A stretch of 64,000 bases of DNA from Dyadobacter pollutisoli (GTDB lineage Bacteria > Bacteroidota > Bacteroidia > Cytophagales > Spirosomataceae). The notes under the pieces are model-generated. The model was not told where the DNA came from. It saw only the letters and a program-made list of their open reading frames with translations, and made no database searches. The translations under genes were made by a program, and so were the position numbers. Of this stretch, positions 34,677 to 41,689 are shown piece after piece. The first letter of the stretch is position 1; the number at the start of each line of letters is the position of its first letter. Where the stretch lies: positions 5,482,001 through 5,546,000 of the forward strand of contig NZ_CP112998.1 in the NCBI RefSeq assembly GCF_026625565.1, given 5' to 3'.

Positions 34677-35013
34677 TTAAAAAATCAGCGAACTCCTTGG
34701 TCATCCGAGTTCCCTGTTGCACTACATTCCAATCCCTGCTAACAATGTCGCCGGTGTCCTTGACTTCCCACCGGCGGCGCTTGATACAGAGTGTGACACG
34801 TTGGTTACGAATCGGAAAATCCTGAATGTATATCTCGGGTAAAAAGCCTTTGGACTCTAATTTTTGATCCTTGTATTCGGCAGGAGGAAGATTCTTTTCT
34901 TCCAGATAGATATTCAGGCCAGTGAGGCCTTCAACTATTTTGGAAAGCTCGAAATAATCGAGGATGCCCTCGGGCAACAGGAAACGGACTAGGGCTTGGT
35001 AAGACTCTTGCAA
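34663..35013 (-). CDS. ISAon1 family transposase N-terminal region protein (orfA)
   Basis: A 116-residue protein that forms the N-terminal DNA-binding part of two-frame ISL3/ISAon1 transposases: helical start (YQALVRFLLPEGILDYFEL), then a beta-rich zinc-ribbon-like region (IQDFPIRNQRVTLCIKRRRW) and the end TRMTKEFADFLK. It runs into orfB through a slippery TTTTTTAAAAA. Joining the two needs a +1 (or -2) shift, whereas a -1 shift would need one more A. Confidence 0.8.
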   Translation of the reverse strand: MQESYQALVRFLLPEGILDYFELSKIVEGLTGLNIYLEEKNLPPAEYKDQKLESKGFLPEIYIQDFPIRNQRVTLCIKRRRWEVKDTGDIVSRDWNVVQQGTRMTKEFADFLKTMY

Positions 35014-35136
35014 TGCTCTTTAAATTGATTCATCGCAAAACAAACAATTATTTTCCTTCCCCCCAACTTTTCGGACTGATCCCTGATCCCGGATCCTCAC
35101 ACAATTTCAAACGGATCAAATGTGGACAACTAAAGC

Positions 35137-35169
35137 AAAAAGCACCTAGCAAATTAATGCTAAGTGCTT
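35137..35169 (-). terminator. tRNA-Asn terminator
   Basis: On the minus strand AAGCACTTAGCA and TGCTAGGTGCTT pair with one mismatch around TTAATT and are followed by TTTTGCTTT. It lies about 10 bases after the tRNA. Confidence 0.75.
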
Positions 35170-35179
35170 CATTTTCAGG

Positions 35180-35253
35180 CTCCCGAAGTTGGGCTCGAAC
35201 CAACGACCCTCTGATTAACAGTCAGATGCTCTAACCGGCTGAGCTATTCAGGA
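35180..35253 (-). tRNA. tRNA-Asn (GTT)
   Basis: A 74-base cloverleaf on the minus strand: acceptor TCCTGAA with TTCGGGA, D arm AGCTCAGCCGGTTAGAGCA, anticodon loop CTGTTAA (GTT), T arm GTTGG-TTCGAGC-CCAAC, discriminator G. CCA not encoded. Points towards the insertion sequence and tRNA-Asp. Confidence 0.95.
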
Positions 35254-35287
35254 ATTTCAAATCCGATTGTTTATCTGAATTCTGGTG

Positions 35288-35318
35288 CAAATCTACGAAT
35301 ACAACTTATACAGCGCAA
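35288..35318 (-). promoter_or_regulatory. tRNA-Asn promoter
   Basis: Minus-strand TTG (35318-35316), 20 bases, then TAGATTTG (35295-35288); consensus match, about 35 bases before the tRNA. Confidence 0.65.
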
Positions 35319-35338
35319 GCATAAACCCTAAAAATTTC

Positions 35339-35620
35339 TCAGCCCTGCACTTGTTGAAGGATTAACTCCTTGACTTTCTTGGCATCACCCTTCGTAAAAT
35401 TATTAATAATTATTTCCGGACGCATTCTTGGAATCACTCTGATCGTTGAGAAAAATATCCCGCTTTCTATTTCGACGCCGGATATATCTGTATAAAAAAC
35501 GAAGTTATCTGTACTTCTGAACAGCTTTTTCACTTTAAAAGTCACGCCTTTATCCCCAAAAGCTACTTCATCAGGAAAAAATGGGTTCATTAACCCGCTG
35601 GCGCTAAATCTTTCGTTCAT
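35339..35620 (-). CDS. PH-like domain small protein
   Basis: A 93-residue soluble protein with a beta-rich bacterial PH-like pattern (VAFGDKGVTFKVKKLF, FVFYTDISGVEIESG, STIRVIPRMRPEIIINNF) and a C-terminal helix (DAKKVKELILQQV). Such domains often follow stress or signalling genes, but the function is not known. It lies downstream of rsmG with a 30-base gap and may be the last gene of that operon. Confidence 0.6.
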   Translation of the reverse strand: MNERFSASGLMNPFFPDEVAFGDKGVTFKVKKLFRSTDNFVFYTDISGVEIESGIFFSTIRVIPRMRPEIIINNFTKGDAKKVKELILQQVQG

Positions 35621-35650
35621 GTTATTTAGGTTATTATTAAAAATTTGAGA

Positions 35651-36271
35651 TTACAAAGGTACATAGACGACCTTCTTGGTTTCAAAGAATTCTTCATTAA
35701 AAAAGCCTGAAAGCTCGTAAATACGGGCCTTTTCTCTTAACTCTGACAGTTCTTCTTTGAGATCACCTCCTTTTAAATATAAAATGCCGTTCCTCAGCTC
35801 GTGAAATGAATTCCGGCTGATGTTCTTTTTGACCCACCCAACAAATGGCGCCATCCTGGTCACAGCGCGGCTGACAACGAATTCATAGGAATCGTCAAGC
35901 TTCTCTGCCCGGGTCTGCTCTGCCCTCACATTATCCAGGCCAAGCGCCTGCGCAATCTCCTGTACCACGCGGATCTTCTTGCCAATGCTGTCTACCAGAT
36001 GAAACTGTGCGTCAGGGAACATAATCGCAAGCGGTATACCGGGAAAGCCTCCTCCTGTACCGACATCCAAAACACTGGTTCCTGATTTGAAGGGCTGTAC
36101 CTTGGCAATTCCCAGCGAATGCAACACATGTCTTTCATATAATGTATCAATATCCTGCCGGGAAATTACATTCACACGAGCATTCCAGAATTGATATAAT
36201 TCCTCCATTTGCCCGAATTTATCTCGCTGGGTTGCGGTGAGGTCCGGAAAATATTTATCAATCAATTCCAT
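35651..36271 (-). CDS. rsmG: 16S rRNA (guanine527-N7)-methyltransferase RsmG
   Basis: A 206-residue SAM-dependent methyltransferase that makes m7G527 in 16S rRNA. The SAM loop DVGTGGGFPGIPLAI, the FHLVDSIGKKIRVVQEI motif and VVSRAVTRM are all RsmG hallmarks. It overlaps the upstream glycosyltransferase gene by 10 bases. Loss of this enzyme is known to give low-level streptomycin resistance in other bacteria; here the gene is complete. Confidence 0.95.
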   Translation of the reverse strand: MELIDKYFPDLTATQRDKFGQMEELYQFWNARVNVISRQDIDTLYERHVLHSLGIAKVQPFKSGTSVLDVGTGGGFPGIPLAIMFPDAQFHLVDSIGKKIRVVQEIAQALGLDNVRAEQTRAEKLDDSYEFVVSRAVTRMAPFVGWVKKNISRNSFHELRNGILYLKGGDLKEELSELREKARIYELSGFFNEEFFETKKVVYVPL

Positions 36272-37392
36272 GATTTACGGGGTTTTCTTTTCGTCATGGT
36301 GATAAAACCGAAGACGAGGTAATAAATAAAAAGTGCAAAATCCATCAATAAAAAGCTGAACCATTCTACGGTCTTACCAAGCTTGATGTTGATAATCATC
36401 AACAGGAACCATTGAATGATCCACCTCACCCCAAAAGCTACAGCGAGCGATTGGAGAAGCAATATGTTTTTAGTTAGAAGTCCAAAAACCAAAACAGCAA
36501 TGCCTAGCGCCCAAACGGCGATATGTGCGCCTGATAACAGGGCCAGAAAAATCTTGTTACGAACTTTATAATACCGACTGACGGACAGGTGACGCCGTTT
36601 CTGCCGATACCAGTCAGCCCAGGTCGTTTTGGGTTTTGAATAAACAAACGAATCTTCCTCGATCGAAATCGTCGTATTGGAACTGGTGGAAACTTCATTG
36701 AGGAAAATGTCATCATCCCCCCCAAAAATGTGCCGGTGCGTGTAAAACCCCTTATTGGCAAAAAAAACTGACCTCTTATAAAGAATGTTGCGCCCGACGC
36801 CCATATAGGTAAGACCGGCCAATGCAAATGAAAGGTACTGGACAGCCGTGTAGAATGTCTCGCAGCGGATAAACCAGTTGAGCAAACCACCCTCCCGCAT
36901 ATAGGGAGAAAACCCCAGAACAATGTCTTTTTCTTCACTTACCCGGGAAGTCATAGCCGTGATCCAGTGATTGGACGAAGGCCTGCAGTCCGCGTCGGTC
37001 ATCAACGCGATTGGATACTTTGCCTGCTTCATTCCCACCGTTAGCGCATACTTTTTGGGCGTAACGTGGTCAAACTGATCATTGATACGTATATATCTGA
37101 TGTTCCTCCAATGGTTGATATTTTCGCGGATAAACTCCTCGCTTCCGTCGTCAGAGCGGTCGTCGAGCAGTATCACTTCAAATTCCGGGTACTCCTGGGC
37201 ATCCAGCAGAGGGATCAGTTCATGCAGATTATCCTTTTCATTCCATGCACAGACCAGCACGGTCACGCCGGGCATCGAATTGCCGTAATTAGCGCCTTTC
37301 CCGTAAAATGCCAGTCTGGTAAAAAAGAAGAGATAATAGAATAACTGAACAGACACAAACGCTCCTAGCGCATAGAGTAGATAATCGGCCAC
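36262..37392 (-). CDS. family 2 glycosyltransferase, membrane-bound
   Basis: A 376-residue GT2 enzyme with an N-terminal membrane anchor (LLYALGAFVSVQLFYYLFFF) and two or three C-terminal membrane segments (from about 285). The GT-A motifs are VLVCAWNEKDNL, LLDDRSDDGS, the DxD-like MTDADCRPS and, near the membrane helices, RQKRRHLS in place of QxxRW. It likely polymerises or adds a sugar at the inner membrane. Overlap with rsmG indicates one transcript. Confidence 0.87.
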   Translation of the reverse strand: MADYLLYALGAFVSVQLFYYLFFFTRLAFYGKGANYGNSMPGVTVLVCAWNEKDNLHELIPLLDAQEYPEFEVILLDDRSDDGSEEFIRENINHWRNIRYIRINDQFDHVTPKKYALTVGMKQAKYPIALMTDADCRPSSNHWITAMTSRVSEEKDIVLGFSPYMREGGLLNWFIRCETFYTAVQYLSFALAGLTYMGVGRNILYKRSVFFANKGFYTHRHIFGGDDDIFLNEVSTSSNTTISIEEDSFVYSKPKTTWADWYRQKRRHLSVSRYYKVRNKIFLALLSGAHIAVWALGIAVLVFGLLTKNILLLQSLAVAFGVRWIIQWFLLMIINIKLGKTVEWFSFLLMDFALFIYYLVFGFITMTKRKPRKSWN

Positions 37393-37471
37393 AATAGAAG
37401 AGAGATGTAAAATTTTTCCATATTCAATGCAAATATACTGTCATTGTCAGCAATGTTCGAGACCTTAACCC

Positions 37472-37479
37472 TATTTTTG
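37472..37479 (+). promoter_or_regulatory. -7 element of the tgt promoter
   Basis: TATTTTTG matches TAnnTTTG, 25 bases before the tgt ATG. The nearest TTG is 25 bases upstream, longer than ideal. Confidence 0.4.
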
Positions 37480-37504
37480 CACATCAGCAATTTAAAACCT
37501 TTTA

Positions 37505-38638
37505 ATGAAGTTTACATTACAAGTTGAGGATCCCCACACAAAAGCGAGGGCCGGTTATATTGAGACCGATCACGGGGTAATTCAAACACCCATCTTTATG
37601 CCTGTCGGTACCGCAGGAACGGTAAAAGCAGTGCATCAGCGCGAGCTGAAAGAAGATGTAAAAGCGCAGATCATACTAGGAAATACATATCATCTTTACC
37701 TGAGGCCAGGGCTTGATATTATTGAGAAAGCCGGTGGCCTGCATGCTTTTAATGGCTGGGACAGGCCAATTTTGACCGATAGCGGCGGTTATCAGGTGTA
37801 CTCGCTGGCGGGCACGGGGAGGAAAATCAACGAGGAAGGTGTGGTATTTAAGTCACACATTGACGGCGGGGTACACACATTTACCCCAGAAAACGTAATG
37901 GACATTCAGCGCACGATCGGGGCCGATATCATTATGGCTTTCGATGAATGTACACCATATCCCTGCGACTTCACCTACGCCAGGAAATCAATGGAAATGA
38001 CTCACCGCTGGCTGCTCCGATGCTGCGAAAGATTTGACAATACCACCCCGCTTTACGGACACAGCCAGACGCTTTTTCCTATCGTTCAAGGAAGTGTGTA
38101 TAAAGATCTTAGGAAGCAGTCGGCCGAATTTATCGCCTCCTGCGACCGCGAAGGAAATGCGATCGGCGGATTGTCTGTCGGTGAGCCTGCGGAGATCATG
38201 TACGAACTTACCGAGGTGGTTTGTGACATATTACCAAAAAGCAAGCCACGATACCTGATGGGCGTAGGTACGCCTGCGAACATTCTGGAATGCATTGCGC
38301 TGGGTGTAGACATGTTTGACTGCGTAATGCCTACACGTAATGCACGCAATGGCATGATTTTTACTACTGAAGGCATAATCAATATCCGCAATGAAAAGTG
38401 GAAGGACGATATGTCACCGATTGACGCCGGACTGGGAGGGTACGTTAGTACATTTTATAGTAAGGCCTATTTGAGGCATTTGGTAAAATCGGGAGAGATG
38501 CTTGGAGCACAAATTGCAAGCATCCATAATCTGACCTTTTATTTGTGGCTGGTTAACACCGCCAGAGAGAAAATTATAGATGGTACTTTTCTCTCCTGGA
38601 AGCAAGAAATGGAAAAAAAATTAATTCAACGACTTTGA
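37505..38638 (+). CDS. tgt: tRNA-guanine(34) transglycosylase
   Basis: Swaps guanine 34 for a queuine precursor (preQ1) in tRNAs for Asp, Asn, His and Tyr. The 377-residue enzyme has LTDSGGYQVYSL, the specificity motif GGLSVGEP and the nucleophile D272 in MFDCVMPTRNARNG. The usual zinc site CxCxxC near the C-terminus is missing: at the place expected between SPID and YSKAYLRHL there is AGLGGYVSTF. I recall this being common in Bacteroidota Tgt, so it is probably still active. Divergent from the GT2/rsmG operon. Confidence 0.93.
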   Translation: MKFTLQVEDPHTKARAGYIETDHGVIQTPIFMPVGTAGTVKAVHQRELKEDVKAQIILGNTYHLYLRPGLDIIEKAGGLHAFNGWDRPILTDSGGYQVYSLAGTGRKINEEGVVFKSHIDGGVHTFTPENVMDIQRTIGADIIMAFDECTPYPCDFTYARKSMEMTHRWLLRCCERFDNTTPLYGHSQTLFPIVQGSVYKDLRKQSAEFIASCDREGNAIGGLSVGEPAEIMYELTEVVCDILPKSKPRYLMGVGTPANILECIALGVDMFDCVMPTRNARNGMIFTTEGIINIRNEKWKDDMSPIDAGLGGYVSTFYSKAYLRHLVKSGEMLGAQIASIHNLTFYLWLVNTAREKIIDGTFLSWKQEMEKKLIQRL

Positions 38639-38716
38639 AAGTTCAAAAAAGGGCGTTTCTTTCGGGTAAATTTTGAATTAAATAATAGGAAAGTTTTCCA
38701 TTTATATCGACATCGG

Positions 38717-38747
38717 TTGATTAAATGATATTGTTAACCTATTTTTG
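38717..38747 (+). promoter_or_regulatory. ompA-family gene promoter
   Basis: TTG (38717-38719), 20 bases, TATTTTTG (38740-38747). This leaves a leader of about 110 bases before the ATG at 38862, a typical arrangement for a highly expressed outer-membrane protein. Confidence 0.6.
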
Positions 38748-38861
38748 TGCGCACTAGGCTATTGGTTAATGTTCGTTTAGCCATGAATTAAATATATAAT
38801 TTTACTCATAATTGACTATAGATCAATCCTAGTTAATCTTAATAACGCTAACTTGAATAGT

Positions 38862-40319
38862 ATGAAAAAAGTATCCCAGTTGATTTGTTCGTTTGCCTTG
38901 GGGGCAATGATGGCGCTGCCTTCATTGGCACAACCGCTAGAGCAACCGAATTCTCCGGACTACAATCCCAAAGCAACCTACGATGGCCCTTACAAATTGA
39001 ACACTTGGTCAATTTCCGCACACATCGGACCATCCATGTTCTTTGGAGATTTGAGAGAGTATGATTTTTGGCCAGTTACGAAAACTACTTCCGACAGCCA
39101 CAAAGAATCCGGGACTATTCAAGGAGGTTTGACTTTAAACAAACAACTTTCATATCTGTTCGGAGCGCGTCTTGATGCTTCGTTGGGTAACCTAAGAGGT
39201 ATGAAACGTCGTAACTATAACCGCTACTTTGAAGGTAATTATTTCGACTTATCGGTGGCTGGTACCGTCAATCTGAAAGGACTTTTGATGGGGCCTAATA
39301 AAATGAAACGCTGGAAAGTTGATGCGTATGTTGGTATAGGGCAGGTGTTTTACAACTCGACTGCTTATGATCTGACAGGTGGTGTTAAACTTCGCGAAAC
39401 AGGCAAAATGAGTGACTGGATCGTTCCAACGGGACTGAACGTAAACTATGAAGTAACGCCAAGAATCGATATCGGTCTTGACTTCCGTTTGAACCATACT
39501 AACTCTGACTTCCTTGATGCTACTTACGGAGGCGACTATGACAGAACGCCTAACAACATGGAAATCAAAGATCAGTACAAAACATCTCATAAAGGAAATT
39601 CTGAATTGGATAGCTACGGATACGGCTCCATTCAGGTGACTTACAAATTGGGTAAGAAACCACTTAAAGTTGCGAAAGTTGACGGCAAATGGGATTACAA
39701 ACCTGACGAAGGCGGATACTATCACCTGCGTTACACAGATCCTAAAGTGTTGATCAAACCACCGAAAATCCTTACACTTGAAGAAATGGATTCAGTTGCC
39801 AAAGCAAACCGTCCAAAAGATATAGATCCAAGATTGTTGCTTGATACTGACGGTGATGGTGTTTCTGACTTCTTCGATAAAGAGCCTAATTCACCAGCAG
39901 GAAGCATTGTTGACGGTAGCGGTCGCGTTCTTGACTTCGATTCTTACGTGAAAAACGCACTTAAAAATGGCGCAGCTTGCAGCGAGATCTTTGCCAACGT
40001 AATGTTCGACACCGACAAAAACACAATTAGGCCTGAGGCTCAGGAAATGCTTAAAAATGTTGCGAAGTTGATGAACCTAAACGGATGCCGTCTGCAACTT
40101 GCAGGTCACACTGACCGTCGTGCAACTGACCGTTACAACATCGCACTTTCACGCCGCCGCGTTGACGCAGTTAAAAATTACCTGATCAACGAAGCTGGAT
40201 TGACTGACCCGAGCAAAGTAATCGTAGACTACTTCGGATCATTCAAACCAATCGCAGACAGCGCGAAACGTGAAGGTCTTCAGAAGAACCGTCGTGTAGA
40301 ACTTAAACTTCTTCCATAA
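38862..40319 (+). CDS. OmpA family outer membrane protein with TSP3 repeat
   Basis: A 485-residue outer-membrane protein. A signal peptide (QLICSFALGAMMALPSLAQ) is followed by a beta-barrel of about 250 residues, a calcium-binding TSP3-type repeat (DTDGDGVSDFFDKEPNSP) and a C-terminal OmpA peptidoglycan-binding domain (NVMFDTDKNTIRPEAQEM, LAGHTDRRATDRYNIALS, LQKNRRVELK). It should tie the outer membrane to peptidoglycan. Codon use looks biased to preferred codons, fitting strong expression. The ATG at 38862 is preferred to the TTG nine bases earlier. Confidence 0.92.
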   Translation: MKKVSQLICSFALGAMMALPSLAQPLEQPNSPDYNPKATYDGPYKLNTWSISAHIGPSMFFGDLREYDFWPVTKTTSDSHKESGTIQGGLTLNKQLSYLFGARLDASLGNLRGMKRRNYNRYFEGNYFDLSVAGTVNLKGLLMGPNKMKRWKVDAYVGIGQVFYNSTAYDLTGGVKLRETGKMSDWIVPTGLNVNYEVTPRIDIGLDFRLNHTNSDFLDATYGGDYDRTPNNMEIKDQYKTSHKGNSELDSYGYGSIQVTYKLGKKPLKVAKVDGKWDYKPDEGGYYHLRYTDPKVLIKPPKILTLEEMDSVAKANRPKDIDPRLLLDTDGDGVSDFFDKEPNSPAGSIVDGSGRVLDFDSYVKNALKNGAACSEIFANVMFDTDKNTIRPEAQEMLKNVAKLMNLNGCRLQLAGHTDRRATDRYNIALSRRRVDAVKNYLINEAGLTDPSKVIVDYFGSFKPIADSAKREGLQKNRRVELKLLP

Positions 40320-40340
40320 GAAAAGTTTAAAATAAATTAA

Positions 40341-40374
40341 AAGAGAAAGGCTCCCAATGGGGGCCTTTCTCTTT
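40341..40374 (+). terminator. terminator after the OmpA family gene
   Basis: AAGAGAAAGGC and GCCTTTCTCTT arms around a CCC/GGG-containing loop, then TTTATATA. Confidence 0.85.
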
Positions 40375-40436
40375 TATATATAACTTTGCAGCTCCCTGAT
40401 GGGCCATGATCATTATAAACAGGAAACAGCGAATTA

Positions 40437-41540
40437 ATGAAACAATATGATTATCTGATAGTAGGTGCAGGTTTGTGGGGATCGGTTTTTGCGCATGAAG
40501 CAACTAAAAGAGGAAAAAAATGCCTCGTTATTGATCGCAGGAAACACACTGGCGGCAATGTATATTGTGAAAATGTAGAAGGTATCAACGTCCACAAATA
40601 CGGAGCGCACATCTTTCACACCAACGACAAGGACGTTTGGGACTATGTCAATTCATTTGTTGAGTTCAACCGGTACACCAATTCTCCGGTGGCCAATTAC
40701 AATGGTGAACTTTACAATCTTCCATTCAATATGAACACCTTTTACCAGCTGTGGAAGGTGCGGACCCCGGAAGAAGCGAAAGCCAAGATCCGCGAACAAG
40801 TGGAAGAAGCTGGCATAACGGACCCTCTGAATTTAGAAGAACAGGCCATTTCGTTGGTTGGAACCGATATATACCATAAGCTCATTAAAGCTTACACCGA
40901 GAAGCAATGGGGACGGAAAGCCACCGAATTACCTGCATTCATTATCAAGCGTCTACCTGTTCGTTTCACTTTTGACAATAACTACTTCAACGATAAGTAT
41001 CAGGGAATACCTATTGGCGGCTATAACAAACTGACCGAAGGATTGTTGAAAGATGTCGAAATCCGCCTGGATGTTGACTTTTTCAAGGAACGTGAAGAAC
41101 TGACCAATTTGGCAGAGACAGTCGTTTATACCGGCCCAATAGATGAGTATTTCGATTTTCAATTTGGCCAATTGGAATACCGCAGCCTTCGCTTCGATAA
41201 TCAGTTGCTTGATCAGGAAAATTATCAGGGAAATGCTGTGGTGAATTATACTGACGGTGAAACTCCCTATACCCGCATCATTGAGCACAAACATTTCGAA
41301 TTCGGGACACAGCCTAAAACTGTGATCACGCACGAATATCCGCAGGAATGGGTAAAAGGCGCCGAACCCTACTATCCTGTAAACGACGACAAAAACACAG
41401 CCGTTTTTAACCAATACAAAAGTTTGGCCTCGCAGGAGGAAAATGTGATTTTTGGTGGCAGGCTGGCTGAATATAGATATTACGACATGCACCAGGTGGT
41501 CGCTTCCGCTCTCAAAAAAGTGAAAGTACACTTCGGATAA
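40437..41540 (+). CDS. glf: UDP-galactopyranose mutase
   Basis: Converts UDP-galactopyranose to UDP-galactofuranose using reduced FAD; supplies galactofuranose for surface glycans. The 367-residue protein has the FAD-binding start YLIVGAGLWGSVFAHE, followed by RRKHTGGNVYCE, HKYGAHIFHTND, and the C-terminal GRLAEYRYYDMHQVV typical of Glf. TAACTTTG at 40381-40388 could be its -7 element, just after the preceding terminator. It opens the polysaccharide locus but has its own terminator. Confidence 0.95.
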   Translation: MKQYDYLIVGAGLWGSVFAHEATKRGKKCLVIDRRKHTGGNVYCENVEGINVHKYGAHIFHTNDKDVWDYVNSFVEFNRYTNSPVANYNGELYNLPFNMNTFYQLWKVRTPEEAKAKIREQVEEAGITDPLNLEEQAISLVGTDIYHKLIKAYTEKQWGRKATELPAFIIKRLPVRFTFDNNYFNDKYQGIPIGGYNKLTEGLLKDVEIRLDVDFFKEREELTNLAETVVYTGPIDEYFDFQFGQLEYRSLRFDNQLLDQENYQGNAVVNYTDGETPYTRIIEHKHFEFGTQPKTVITHEYPQEWVKGAEPYYPVNDDKNTAVFNQYKSLASQEENVIFGGRLAEYRYYDMHQVVASALKKVKVHFG

Positions 41541-41560
41541 TCGTCGGAAAACCTATTTAG

Positions 41561-41600
41561 AAATCCTTGTTCTTATCTCAAAAAGAGCAAGGATTTTTTA
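41561..41600 (+). terminator. terminator after glf
   Basis: AAATCCTTGTTCT and AGAGCAAGGATTT pair with one G-T type mismatch and are followed by TTTTATTT. Confidence 0.8.
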
Positions 41601-41689
41601 TTTAAATATTTTTTGAAAAATTTTCCGATATCATCGTTACCTAAATTGCTAATGCCCGTCTAAACCATATTATCTCTTACTAATATGGA

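Larger units (their letters stand above)
33640..35096 (-). mobile_element. ISL3-type (ISAon1 group) insertion sequence between two tRNA genes
   Basis: The element carries a two-frame transposase on the minus strand. Candidate ends are similar but imperfect: from the left, GGATCCGGATCAAGCTG with TTCTTGGGG; from the right (complement), GGATCAGGGATCAGTCCG with AAGTTGGGG. The sequence TTTTCGGACTGATCCC occurs at both borders in the same orientation (33636 and 35068), so the left border resembles a right end joined to a left end. Boundaries are therefore accurate only to about 20 bases. No clear 8-base target duplication could be assigned. Confidence 0.65.

Noticed and set aside
33636..35096. Direct repeats next to tRNA genes as att sites of an integrative element
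   Set aside because: No integrase is present, the repeats do not match the tRNA 3' ends, and they are explained by the ends of the insertion sequence.
39249..39725. 158-codon minus-strand frame inside the OmpA family gene
   Set aside because: Lies wholly antisense to a gene with clear domains and strong codon bias, and its protein has no features of its own.
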